64,000 nt of DNA from the NCBI RefSeq assembly GCF_006351925.1, contig NZ_CP040924.1, forward strand, positions 862,501 to 926,500, read 5' to 3'. Positions 18,003-26,783 of this stretch are shown here, one piece after another; position 1 is the first letter of the stretch, and each line of letters starts with the position of its first letter. Made by a program: the position numbers and the translations under genes. The DNA is from Clostridium thermarum (lineage in GTDB: Bacteria; Bacillota; Clostridia; Clostridiales; Clostridiaceae). The notes beneath the pieces are model-generated. The model ran no database searches. It saw only the letters and a program-made list of their open reading frames with translations, and was not told the DNA's origin.

Positions 18003-18480
18003 TCACTTTATAGAATTTCTAATCTGGTGTATGACGCAACTTTGAATATTAACATCTGGAAAAACAGCCTTTATGGCTTCAGGAAGTCCTTTAAGTCCAT
18101 CCATGCATGCTAGAATAATATCTTTGACGTCTCTGTTCTTGAGATCATTGCAAACTGACAGCCAAAACTTAGCACCTTCTTGTTCTCCAATTCAAATTCC
18201 TAGTATATCTTTATAACCCTTCATATCAAGAGCCATACAAATATACGCAGCTTTATTGACGATTCTATGATCATCTTTAACCTTAAAATGAACAGCATCC
18301 ATATAGACAATTGGGTAAACCGGGTCTAACGCCCTATTTTGCCAGGCGATAGCCGTGTCCATTACTTTGTCTGTAATCTTTGAAATCATTGCAGGGCGCT
18401 GTTTGTCAAGGTAGTTGTCGTATGAAATTTTAGCGTTCGATTTCTCTTGATTTATTTTTGAATATTCAATCAATTTCAAT
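18003..18480 (-). pseudogene. IS256-family (mutator-type) transposase fragment
   Basis: Internal fragment of an IS256 transposase. It carries ISKITDKVMDTAIAWQNRAL, YPIVYMDAVHFKVKDD (first catalytic Asp) and KAAYICMALDMKGYKDILGI, then a TGA at 18192-18194 where the family has Trp. In the same frame IGEQEGAKFWLSVCNDLKNR, DIILACMDGLKGLPEAIKA and IHQIRNSIK follow, to a stop at 18003-18005. The start of the gene is lost next to the IS3 element and the end is also missing. Dead. Confidence 0.85.
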
Positions 18481-18512
18481 TATATAACGAATGTCGTAAA
18501 AGCGGGGGTTAT

Positions 18513-19603
18513 TTATCCAATATTTTCCTCAACGACCTCCTTTTCTGGATTTAGTGTAACGCTTTCTGGTAAATCAAATTTTCTAATACCTCTATTAAAT
18601 CTTAAGGGATGCAGCATTTTGGCTGCCATATACACCTTTTTTCTGTTTGTCATTATCTTTTCTGCTTGTCCACTATGTCTTGAACTTGGGGTTACAAAGT
18701 TTAATCCACTGTGGTAGTGCTTATTATTGTACCAATCCACAAATTGTAGCACCCATTCTCTAGCCTTTTCAATGTCTACAAAGCCTTTCTGTGGATAACC
18801 TGGCCTGTATTTACATGTTCTAAATAAAGCCTCTGAATAAGGATTGTCATTACTAACTCTAGGCCTTGAGAATGACGACATGACACCCAGAGATTCAAGC
18901 TTTGCTTTTAATGTGTATGACCTCATGGGGCCACCGTTATCAGAGTGCAAGACTAGAGGTCTTCCTATGATTTTTTCATTTACTATAGATTTCTCCACAA
19001 GTATTGATGCTAATTCTCCAGTTTCTTCTGTCCACACTTCCCAGCCTACTATTTTTCTGCTGAAGATATCCACAATCATATATAGTTTATAATACATTCC
19101 TGCTATTATTGTTGGTAACCACGTTATATCCCATGTCCAGACTTGATTTGGTCCTTTAGCTATATGAGTCTGTGGATATTTTCTTTTTTCTGGTGGCTTT
19201 GAGCGGCCTCTGTGACGTTGCATCTTTTCATTTCTTAAAATCCTGTACATTGTTGATTCTGATGCTATGTATACGCCTTTATCCGCTAGCGCTGGCACTA
19301 TCTGAGAAGGTGGTAAATCTGCATATTCTGGCATGGTTAAAACGTTTAGCACGCTATTATATTCTTCTTCTGTGAACTTATTTGAAGGTTCTGGTCGCAC
19401 TGCCGTTGGTCTTTTATCCTCTTTAACCTCACCATCAACATACCATCGCTGAAAGGTCCTGACGCTTATTCCAACTATGTCACAGGCTTTATAAAGCCTT
19501 GCTCCAGAGTCCTTTGCTTCATTGATTAAGTTAACTACTTTTTTGCGATCAGAGAGGCTTATTAATCTTCCACGTTTTCCTCTAAGATCGCTTGTAACTT
19601 TTT
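18513..19603 (-). CDS. IS3-family transposase OrfB (read by -1 frameshift)
   Basis: Catalytic DDE integrase-like part of the IS3 transposase. The frame is open from the slippery site. It first encodes a helix-turn-helix segment (DRKKVVNLINEAK, then YKACDIVGISVRTFQRW), then an HTH_21-type region and the rve catalytic core. DDE residues are visible in WTWDITWLP, LHSDNGGPM and SNDNPYSEALFRT. It lacks its own good start, as expected for a product made as an OrfAB fusion. The frame is unbroken and the element may still be active. The C-terminus ends at 18513, 21 bases from the left IR. Confidence 0.88.
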
Positions 19604-20065
19604 TCTAAGTATCAGTAATGCAGCGGCTTCAGCTAGTGCTTTTTCCTTTCTATTAAGTTCTTTTTCAAGTTCCTTAATACGCTTAGCATCTGCTGCTTTG
19701 CTCGCTCTTAGTTCCTTTATATCCTCTCTCTCTTCTGTTTTGTCAGTGGCAGTAGCGCAAGCGCTAATCCACGATTTAACTTCTTCGTAGTATAAACCTT
19801 TTTCCCTGCAGTATCTTGATAACTCAATTTCTGATAGGCTATAAGCCTCCATAACTACTAAAAATCTTTCATTAGGGGTTAGGTTTCTTCTAGGTTTAGT
19901 ATGGCCCTTTTCCTTTTCAGCTTTCTTCTTCCATGTTGCTAAGGTTGACTTACTTATCCCTGTTTCAATTGATAGCTCTCCTAAAGATTTATTCTCTGGT
20001 GGGAATAATCTAGCCACATGCCCGGCTATTTCTTCCTTACTATATCTTCTAATTTCTCTTGCCAT
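19562..20065 (-). CDS. IS3-family transposase OrfA
   Basis: DNA-binding helix-turn-helix part of the IS3 transposase, about 167 residues. The HTH is around LGELSIETGISKSTLATWKK, and a second helical region with coiled-coil character (KELRASKAADAKRIKELEKE) reaches the C-terminus. The A AAA AAG heptamer in codon phase (aga aaa aag) lies 12 codons before the stop, and a -1 slip there joins the frame of OrfB. The ATG at 20065 is chosen with GGAGAG about 11 bases upstream; nearer ATGs are too close. Confidence 0.85.
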   Translation of the reverse strand: MAREIRRYSKEEIAGHVARLFPPENKSLGELSIETGISKSTLATWKKKAEKEKGHTKPRRNLTPNERFLVVMEAYSLSEIELSRYCREKGLYYEEVKSWISACATATDKTEEREDIKELRASKAADAKRIKELEKELNRKEKALAEAAALLILRKKLQAILEENVED

Positions 20066-20116
20066 AATAATCATCTCTCCTCTGTACGAGAATATCACAC
20101 ATGACTTCTTACGACA

Positions 20117-20443
20117 ATTATCTTAACACAGGGGGGTGGCAACCAGTATGAAATTGATCCAAGACTTGCACGAAAAACAATTCAAGTAAAATATCATCCT
20201 TCAGACCTGACAAAAATTGAAGTATACTACCAAGGTGATAAGTTTGCTGACGCAAAGCCTTTTCAAATAACATTTAAAACCTATGATGAGTATAAATCCG
20301 GTGCAGTTGCATCACCACCAGTTATTGTTGAAGGTCAACTGAGCTATTTGGACTTGCTAAAACAAAAACAAGAGCAGGACCTTGTAGACAAGAAAAATAG
20401 AATGAGTTTCACTAAACTCTATGGTAAGGAAGGGAGGGCTTAG
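20117..20443 (+). pseudogene. C-terminal fragment of a Mu/Tn7-type transposase
   Basis: Open frame entering from the IS3 end and stopping at 20441-20443. It reads GGNQYEIDPRLARKTIQVKY, then DPSDL-like text, VYYQGDKFADAKPFQITFK and SYLDLLKQKQEQDLVDKKN, the usual C-terminal beta-barrel and tail of rve transposases that pair with an ExeA-like ATPase. The catalytic core is missing, lost at the IS3 junction. Its stop is one base from the ATPase start, the usual coupled arrangement. Confidence 0.75.
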
Positions 20444-20444
20444 G

Positions 20445-21242
20445 ATGTATGAATCATACTATGGTTTCAAAAAGACTCCCTTTATGCGAAGCATAGATAC
20501 TAAAGAGCTCTACCAGCATCAAGACTTTGTAGAAGTCAAACACAGACTTAAATATGCCATGGAGAAAAGAACATTCGCGGTAATAACCGGCCCTGTCGGT
20601 GCCGGCAAAACGACAGTTTTAAGGTGTATTCGTGAAGAGCTAAATAACAATATTTACACTTATATATACATATCCCAATCAGCCCTTACTCCAAAGATAT
20701 TCTACAATGAGATACTGAAACAACTGAATTTAAACACTGTCTACGCTAAGCCGGAGGCAAAGCTTATGGTGAATAAAGCAGTCCTGTCCATGTTTAATGC
20801 AAATAAGATTCCAGTCATTGTAGTGGATGAAGCACATCTTCTAAGTGATGCTATGCTTGAAGAAATAAGATTTCTTATAAATTTTGATATGGATTCAATG
20901 TCTCCACTGAGTTTGATACTAGTAGGCCAGCCGGAACTTAGACAAAGGCTTAAGTTAAGAACTCTGGAAGCTATTGCTCAAAGAGTTATGGTAAATTATC
21001 ACCTTGACGGACTAGACAGGCCTGGTACAGAGGACTACATACTAACTCATCTTAAAGTTGCAGGTTTAGGAACACCATTGTTTACTGATGAAGCTATCAA
21101 TGAGATATTTCAGTATACTGCAGGGATACCTAGAAAAATAAACAATCTTTGTGAGAAATGCTTGTTGGAAGGATATATTCATGAGAAAAAACTTATTGAT
21201 GATATTTTAGTAAAGAGAGTTATAAAGAACGAGTTTAAATAA
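20445..21242 (+). CDS. ExeA/TniB-like AAA ATPase of a transposon
   Basis: AAA+ ATPase of 265 residues starting MYESYYGFKKTPFMR. The Walker A motif is GPVGAGKTT (about 45-53), Walker B is VIVVDEAHLL, and sensor and arginine-finger regions follow (LVGQPELRQRL, GIPRKINNLCEKCL). Such proteins pair with DDE transposases for target choice. Here the transposase upstream is truncated, so the system is probably inactive although the ATPase frame is whole. GGAGGG precedes the ATG, inside the transposase end. Confidence 0.88.
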   Translation: MYESYYGFKKTPFMRSIDTKELYQHQDFVEVKHRLKYAMEKRTFAVITGPVGAGKTTVLRCIREELNNNIYTYIYISQSALTPKIFYNEILKQLNLNTVYAKPEAKLMVNKAVLSMFNANKIPVIVVDEAHLLSDAMLEEIRFLINFDMDSMSPLSLILVGQPELRQRLKLRTLEAIAQRVMVNYHLDGLDRPGTEDYILTHLKVAGLGTPLFTDEAINEIFQYTAGIPRKINNLCEKCLLEGYIHEKKLIDDILVKRVIKNEFK

Positions 21243-21247
21243 TATCT

Positions 21248-21274
21248 ATGCTGCCGTTTAGGCAGCATTTTTTT
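21248..21274 (+). terminator. Hairpin terminator
   Basis: ATGCTGCC GTTTA GGCAGCAT then seven T. It follows the transposon ATPase. Confidence 0.85.
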
Positions 21275-21455
21275 AAAATAAAATTCCGCTAGCGCTTCCA
21301 ACTTCTCTGTAACAATTGGAAATTCTAACGGAATGATATCGTGGAAAAATTCCGGCACAGTAGTGTGAGAAACAACACTATGGAAGCTCCCCTTTTTTTA
21401 TCACTCAAATATATGTTTTAAAAGTACAGTTTAAAAAATTATACATAATTATTTT

Positions 21456-21713
21456 CTATAGTACTTTTAATAAAATAGATAATCCGCAAATCAATCCTAT
21501 TATGACACCTATACGAAGGCACCATTTAACGGTAATTTGCCACTCTGGGGTTCCAATTTGAAAGTATTTATCCATATAATTTAAGATACCTCCACTTTTT
21601 ATGTTATTATTTCTTTTTAATTTGTGTAGAATAAAGAATCCTATAACTAGACCTAGAATAAAACCAACACCTAATAAATATGTAATGATATCAACTATAC
21701 TTATATTATTCAT
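21456..21713 (-). CDS. Small two-helix membrane protein, candidate bacteriocin immunity
   Basis: About 85 residues from ATG 21713, which lies 7 bases after the stop of the bacteriocin-like peptide gene, so translation is probably coupled; no strong ribosome binding site is seen. Two hydrophobic segments (about residues 8-30 and 65-84) are separated by a basic linker (KLKRNNNIK). No family is recognised by name. Position directly after double-glycine peptide genes and the small membrane architecture suit an immunity protein, but this is inference from context. Confidence 0.65.
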   Translation of the reverse strand: MNNISIVDIITYLLGVGFILGLVIGFFILHKLKRNNNIKSGGILNYMDKYFQIGTPEWQITVKWCLRIGVIIGLICGLSILLKVL

Positions 21714-21720
21714 ATGAAAG

Positions 21721-21900
21721 CTAGCCAATCCAATCAGATATTTTTTGCGCTACTTTCCCAACAATTACAACAGCACCTGCAACAACAACACCAGTACCAA
21801 GAACAATGCCAGCTGCTGCTAGTACACCTAATACAAATGGTAAGCCACCATTTATTTCTTGCATCTCTGATGCACTTAATTCATGAAAATTAGTATTCAT
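21721..21900 (-). CDS. Double-glycine-leader bacteriocin-like peptide B
   Basis: Short gene for a 59-residue precursor. Leader residues 1-19 (MNTNFHELSASEMQEINGG) have the class II double-glycine form (L, E/Q-I pattern, GG at -2/-1). The predicted mature part of 40 residues starts LPFVLG, is very hydrophobic and glycine-rich (GIVLGTGVVVAGAVV, with GxxxG-type spacing) and ends in a charged KISDWIG. AGGATGAG is placed well before the ATG. It lies 22 bases after the partner peptide gene, and an exporter with a C39 leader peptidase is 1.1 kb away. Two-peptide class IIb is the best fit. Confidence 0.82.
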   Translation of the reverse strand: MNTNFHELSASEMQEINGGLPFVLGVLAAAGIVLGTGVVVAGAVVIVGKVAQKISDWIG

Positions 21901-21922
21901 ATCTTCTCATCCTCCTAAATAA

Positions 21923-22108
21923 TTATTTTAAAATTACTGCTCCACCTGCAACTAATCCAATAGCTGATCCTGCTGCCATGCACATACCTATAGTTACCTT
22001 AACGCCAGCAATAGTAAATAGAACTGTTCCAAGAAATCCACCATTAATATTTTGTAAGTCATCTGTGCTTACTTCAATCAACATAGAATTGTTAAAGTTT
22101 AAATCCAT
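21923..22108 (-). CDS. Double-glycine-leader bacteriocin-like peptide A
   Basis: Precursor of 61 residues. Leader residues 1-24 end in LQNINGG, with the hydrophobic pattern (LIEV, LQNI) recognised by C39 peptidases. The predicted mature peptide of 37 residues starts FLGTVLF and contains one cysteine and glycine-rich helical stretches (AAGSAIGLVAGGAVILK, with GxxxG spacing). It is cationic only weakly. TAGGAGG is at good distance before the ATG. A perfect 11-bp stem-loop lies 31 bases upstream. Together with the next gene it may form a two-peptide bacteriocin; a signalling peptide or other exported product cannot be excluded. Confidence 0.82.
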   Translation of the reverse strand: MDLNFNNSMLIEVSTDDLQNINGGFLGTVLFTIAGVKVTIGMCMAAGSAIGLVAGGAVILK

Positions 22109-22138
22109 TTTGAATTCCTCCTAAAAATTTTATATTTA

Positions 22139-22175
22139 TTAGTTTTCTACAGCGCGCTTTGTACTAGAAAACTAA
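22139..22175 (-). promoter_or_regulatory. Stem-loop in the leader of the bacteriocin genes
   Basis: Perfect arms TTAGTTTTCTA (22139-22149) and TAGAAAACTAA (22165-22175) around a GC-containing 15-base loop. No T tract follows on the minus strand. It could be a dyad operator or an mRNA structure. The rest of 22109-22334 is AT-rich with a TATAAT-like box on the minus strand but no clear -35. Confidence 0.5.
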
Positions 22176-22334
22176 TACAATCAGTTAGTAAGATTTATTT
22201 TAATTATAGTAAACAGAAAATATTAATGAGTAAGTATATGCTTTAAAGTAGCAATACATCTGTACTTAGTGATATGTTATATAAATAATACTGTAATAAA
22301 AAAGGTATTAAGAATTTACAAACGTAATATCAGA

Positions 22335-22805
22335 CTAGAGAACGTTTGGGCTAACACCAATATAGAGATCAATAATTGACTCATCTGCATTAGATGAATC
22401 TGTTATGTCTTTAACTGTAATACTATAAACAGATGTAATAGGTTGCATACCTTTTTCTCGTATATATCTATTTAAAGTATTATATGTATTTTGTAACATA
22501 GAAAGATTACCAATATGAGTTACCTTCAATGCATTTGTTAAATAAAAATCTTTTTTTAGCTTGTACTCATTATCAGTAGCAATTTCTTTGTTTATCGGTA
22601 TAAGAATTTCTATATCAATGGTTTGTAAGAAGCCACTGTTTTCTACTCCAAAAGTAGTTGTAATAACAGGAGCAATCTTTTCGGCACCTCTCTCTTTTAT
22701 GAACTTATTAAGCTTCTCTAATTCTGACATAACTTCATGTTGAGCCATCTTTTTTCTAAGCGAAATTACATTTTGAAAAATCAATTCTTGTTTTTCTAAT
22801 ATCAA
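22335..22805 (-). CDS. GyrI/DUF5085-like protein of unknown function
   Basis: 156 residues, no signal peptide or membrane segment. The first 40 residues look helical. The rest resembles small GyrI-like or effector-binding folds (duplicated strand-helix pattern: PVITTTFGVEN, IDIEILIPINKEI, then a second half with NTYNTLNRYIREKGMQP and SIIDLYIGVSPN), possibly the DUF5085 group. GGGAGGG is placed before the ATG. It lies upstream of the bacteriocin peptides on the same strand and divergent from the exporter. A regulatory or chaperone role is only a guess. Confidence 0.6.
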   Translation of the reverse strand: MILEKQELIFQNVISLRKKMAQHEVMSELEKLNKFIKERGAEKIAPVITTTFGVENSGFLQTIDIEILIPINKEIATDNEYKLKKDFYLTNALKVTHIGNLSMLQNTYNTLNRYIREKGMQPITSVYSITVKDITDSSNADESIIDLYIGVSPNVL

Positions 22806-23000
22806 TTAAAAACCCTCCCATGCAAATAAATACGCAATAATGGAATTATATGGATAAATTTAATATAAAAATAAAAAATGTAATAGCCTAACATTAACTA
22901 TATATTACCATCTTTATTTTTTTTTGTAAATAGTGTAAAATAAATATATGATAAAAAATAAGAAAATTAATATTTATATACACATAATAAGGAGGAAATT

Positions 23001-25217
23001 ATGAGAAACCCATTTAAAAGATATGTATGCATAAAACAGCATGATATTAAGGACTGCGCATGCGCTTGCATAGCCACCATATCAAAGCAACATGGATTAA
23101 AGATCCCGATATCAAAGATTAGAGAAATTGCCGGGACCGATAAGATGGGGACCAGCGCCTATGGTGTTGTTAAAGCTGCAGAAGAACTAGGCTTCACAGC
23201 AAAGGGAGTAAAGGCTTCTAAGCCTGAGGATATTTTTAGTGAGTTCCCCTTGCCAGCTATTGCTCATGTTATTATTGATGGATCATTACTACACTATGTA
23301 GTTATACATAAAGTATCAAGGATTGAAATATTAGTGGCAGACCCAGGGAGAGGGATGAATAAATATACACCGGAGGATTTCTTCAAAATTTGGACTGGAG
23401 TTCTTATATTAATGGTTCCCAGTGCTAAATTTGAAAAGGGAGACGAAACAAAGGGGCTTTTTCAGAGATTTTCTGGTCTTATGAGACCTCAGAAAGGACT
23501 TTTAATCAACATATTTTTTGCATCTGTACTAATTACAGTTCTAGGAATTATAGGTTCATTTTACTTTAAAGCTATTATGGACGACATTGTACCCAATAAT
23601 TTAAGAAAAACTCTTATTGTAATTTCCATTGGAATGGTTTTGTTAAATCTATTCAAGATATTAACGGAGTTTTTTAGGGCTCATTTGCTTGTATATCTTT
23701 CCCAAAATATAGATATACCATTACTACTTGGCTATTATGAGCATGTGGTTAATCTTCCTATGAATTTTTTTGGTACAAGGCAAATCGGCGAAATTGTATC
23801 CCGATTTAATGATGCCGGTAAGATCAGGGATGCAATTTCATCTGCTACATTGACATTGATGATTGATAGCCTTATGGCTATTGTTGGTGGTGCGGTACTA
23901 TATAGTCAGAATAAAACCTTGTTTTCTGTCACTATAATACCTATAGTGTTATACGTAATTCTTCTATTTGCCTTTCGAAAATCAATTGAAAACTCTAATA
24001 GGGCAACGATGGAGGATAACGCTAAGCTTACTTCCTATCTTGTAGAGTCGCTCAAGGGCGTAGAAACTGTAAAAGCCTTTAATGGTGAGAGAAAAGTCAA
24101 TCTTGAAACAGAAAAAAGGTATATAAAGCTTGTAAGAACTATATTTAAGTTTAGTTTTATCAGTAATATTCAAGGAACTCTCAAGAGTACAGTAAAATCT
24201 ATTTTTTCTATAACGATTTTATGGATGGGAGCTTACCTAACCCTAAAGGGTGAGATAACCCTCGGTGAGCTAATAACATTTAACTCATTGCTAGCTTATT
24301 TCATTGAGCCTATAGAAAGAATGATCAATCTACAGCCTACTATTCAAAGTGCTATGGTAGCTGCAGACAGGCTTGGGGAGATATTAGATTTAGAGCTTGA
24401 GAAGGTTGGGGAAGAAAAGAAGATCAATCCGAAAACTATAATGGGCAATATAGAGTTTAGAAATGTGGATTTTAGATATGGTACAAGACAGCTTGTTTTA
24501 AAGAATATCAATATGAATGTTAAGCCTGGGGAGAAGATTGCATTGGTAGGGGAGAGCGGATCCGGCAAAACTACCATTGCTAAGCTGCTAATGAATTTTT
24601 ATCAGTGTGAAAAGGGAGAAATATTAATAAACGGTTATAACATAAAGGACATTAGTAAAGAGGTCTTAAGAGATAAAATTGCCTATATATCCCAAGAATC
24701 CTTTTTCTTCAGTGGGACTATAAAGGAAAATCTAGAGTTTGCTAACGAGGAGGTTAGCTATGAGGAAATCTTGGAAGCTTGCAAAAAAGCTCAGTTACAT
24801 GATTTTATAAATTCTCTCCCGCTAAGATACGATACTCTTTTAGAAGAAGGTGCCTCTAATCTTTCAGGAGGTCAAAGGCAAAGATTAGCCATAGCTAGGG
24901 CCATACTTCGTAAGCCGGAAATTATGATTATGGATGAGGCTACCTCAAACCTGGATTCCATAACAGAAAAGGCTATTGAGAATACCATAAACTCCTTTAC
25001 TAAAGGTATAACTACCTTCATTATTGCTCACAGGTTAAGCACAATAAAGCGCTGCGACAGAATTTTTGTTATTGATAAGGGAGAGATAATTGAAGAAGGA
25101 GAGCATAAGTCATTACTGGATAAAAAAGGATACTACTATAGGCTGTGGAAGGAACAACTTCCTGATGAAGAGACTATGGAACAAGCAGCTGCAACTTTGG
25201 AAGGCGGTGTGATGTAG
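23001..25217 (+). CDS. Peptidase-containing ABC transporter (bacteriocin processing and export)
   Basis: Membrane ABC exporter of 738 residues that cuts double-glycine leaders and exports the mature peptide. Residues about 5-140 are a C39 peptidase: the QHDIKDCACACIA motif places catalytic Cys at 19, with His in LLHYVVIH and Asp in VADPGRG. The six-helix ABC transmembrane domain covers about 165-450. The ATPase has Walker A GESGSGKTT, signature LSGGQRQR, Walker B IMIMDEATS and the switch histidine in IIAHRLST. AAGGAGG is well placed. The HlyD-type gene follows after 2 bases, so the three plus-strand genes form an operon. Confidence 0.95.
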   Translation: MRNPFKRYVCIKQHDIKDCACACIATISKQHGLKIPISKIREIAGTDKMGTSAYGVVKAAEELGFTAKGVKASKPEDIFSEFPLPAIAHVIIDGSLLHYVVIHKVSRIEILVADPGRGMNKYTPEDFFKIWTGVLILMVPSAKFEKGDETKGLFQRFSGLMRPQKGLLINIFFASVLITVLGIIGSFYFKAIMDDIVPNNLRKTLIVISIGMVLLNLFKILTEFFRAHLLVYLSQNIDIPLLLGYYEHVVNLPMNFFGTRQIGEIVSRFNDAGKIRDAISSATLTLMIDSLMAIVGGAVLYSQNKTLFSVTIIPIVLYVILLFAFRKSIENSNRATMEDNAKLTSYLVESLKGVETVKAFNGERKVNLETEKRYIKLVRTIFKFSFISNIQGTLKSTVKSIFSITILWMGAYLTLKGEITLGELITFNSLLAYFIEPIERMINLQPTIQSAMVAADRLGEILDLELEKVGEEKKINPKTIMGNIEFRNVDFRYGTRQLVLKNINMNVKPGEKIALVGESGSGKTTIAKLLMNFYQCEKGEILINGYNIKDISKEVLRDKIAYISQESFFFSGTIKENLEFANEEVSYEEILEACKKAQLHDFINSLPLRYDTLLEEGASNLSGGQRQRLAIARAILRKPEIMIMDEATSNLDSITEKAIENTINSFTKGITTFIIAHRLSTIKRCDRIFVIDKGEIIEEGEHKSLLDKKGYYYRLWKEQLPDEETMEQAAATLEGGVM

Positions 25218-25219
25218 TT

Positions 25220-26755
25220 ATGAGAGCTTATATACAGGACTTAAACAGTATAACCGACAGTCGTGAAATGCTGGAGAGAAAGCCACATTCCTTTATAGTT
25301 TCTTTTATATATATTTTTATAGCAGTTATACTGGTTGCTTTAACTTGGTCCTATTTTGGAGAAATTGACGAATATGTAAAAGCCAGTGGTGTAGTAAGAC
25401 CTGGAGATAAAACCGCTGCAATAAGAAATACTGTAACAGGTAAGGTGGACAAGGTTAACATTGATGAAGGTAAAACTGTAAAGAAGGGTGATATTCTTTA
25501 TACTATAGAAGCTAAGGGTTTAATCATCAATAGAGAAGAGACTAAAAAGCAGATAGAAAAACTTACCCTGGAGATAGAGAATTTAGTAAAGCTTAAAGAG
25601 AGTATCAAGAGTGGCAAGAATCTTTTTGATAAAAACAATGAGAAAGAAGCGTACTATTATAACCGATACTTGAAATATGTAAATGATAAGGAATCAAGTA
25701 TTGAACAAATCGATAATGCTTTAATTGATTTTGAGCAGGCAATGAAGGAGGCTCAGTTGACCCAAAAGGCTGCAGGAGAAAAGCTGGAAAAGATTAAGAT
25801 TACCTTAAGTAACTTGGATGAACTAAAGACCTCCATTGAAAATGATACAAATATGATAAACCCGGCAAATCTAGAGTTCTACGAAAAATTTAATAACTAT
25901 CTTTTGAATAAAGAAAGACTTCAAAGAATACACGACCAAAAGGAGATCATCTATAACAGCTATAGTAAACTCTACGAGGTTGGTGGCATCGCCAGAAGAG
26001 AAGTAGAAGATATTAAAAATCAATTAGACATGGCATCTATGGATCTTAGAAAGTATAAAAGTGATTTTCTTATAGAAGTGACCTCAAGCATTGAGCAAAA
26101 CAAAAACAGTATCAGTGATCTTGAAAATTCTATAGAAAAGGCTAAGCTTAACCTTGATACCTATGCCCAAAAGGGGCAAAGCAAAGAGATAATACTAGAA
26201 AAATATTATTTGGACAATCTAATACAAATCGAAGACACATTAACCAGCAATAGAAATAATCTAGACAATCTTCAAAGTGAACTTAAAAATATAGAGCTTA
26301 ATTTGGAAGAGACTACTGTTGTTGCACCAATCGATGGAGTTGTAAATATGTATATGGAAGTAAATTCTGGAGAACTACTGCAGGCTGGTAGTGAAGTAGC
26401 AACTATAATTACTGATGCAGATACGGAATATAAGGTACAAATATATGTGTATAACAAGGATATAGCTAATATTAAACTAGGGCAAACCATCAAGTATCGG
26501 TTCCAAGCATTGCCTTATAGTGAATACGGTGACTTAGAAGGTGTAGTAACAAGAATATCCACCGATGCAAGGGTTGATAAAGAAAGTGGAGCTAATTACT
26601 ATATAGTAGAAGCTTCTTTAGAAAATAAACCTCTTTACAGTAGAAAGGGTACAGAGAATTCCGTAAAGATTGGTATGACTTGTGAAGCTCAAGTGATAAC
26701 TGATTCTAAGAAGGTTCTGTATTGGCTCTTAGAAAAGATAAACTTAAAAGATTAA
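25220..26755 (+). CDS. HlyD-family secretion adaptor
   Basis: Membrane fusion/adaptor protein of 511 residues. One N-terminal transmembrane helix (about 27-48) is followed by a split lipoyl (barrel-sandwich) domain (VNIDEGKTVKKGDILYTIEA, then ETTVVAPIDGVVNMYMEVNS). A long coiled-coil hairpin lies between about 100 and 370, and a beta-barrel domain follows. This is the usual partner of peptidase-containing exporters. It starts 2 bases after the exporter gene. Twenty-eight bases later comes a TolC-like gene, which suggests a three-part complex, though an outer membrane is not expected in this host. Confidence 0.9.
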   Translation: MRAYIQDLNSITDSREMLERKPHSFIVSFIYIFIAVILVALTWSYFGEIDEYVKASGVVRPGDKTAAIRNTVTGKVDKVNIDEGKTVKKGDILYTIEAKGLIINREETKKQIEKLTLEIENLVKLKESIKSGKNLFDKNNEKEAYYYNRYLKYVNDKESSIEQIDNALIDFEQAMKEAQLTQKAAGEKLEKIKITLSNLDELKTSIENDTNMINPANLEFYEKFNNYLLNKERLQRIHDQKEIIYNSYSKLYEVGGIARREVEDIKNQLDMASMDLRKYKSDFLIEVTSSIEQNKNSISDLENSIEKAKLNLDTYAQKGQSKEIILEKYYLDNLIQIEDTLTSNRNNLDNLQSELKNIELNLEETTVVAPIDGVVNMYMEVNSGELLQAGSEVATIITDADTEYKVQIYVYNKDIANIKLGQTIKYRFQALPYSEYGDLEGVVTRISTDARVDKESGANYYIVEASLENKPLYSRKGTENSVKIGMTCEAQVITDSKKVLYWLLEKINLKD

Positions 26756-26783
26756 AACTATGGTGAAGGGATGAGTTTATATA

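Larger units (their letters stand above)
18492..20116 (-). mobile_element. IS3-family insertion sequence, apparently intact
   Basis: About 1.6 kb bounded by TGTCGTAA (18492-18499) and its complement TTACGACA (20109-20116), ending TG and CA as in IS3 elements. It carries orfA and orfB in overlapping frames with an A AAA AAG slippery site at 19598-19604. Flanking bases (CGAA left, ATTA right) give no target duplication. It separates an IS256 fragment from a Mu-type transposase fragment. Confidence 0.75.
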
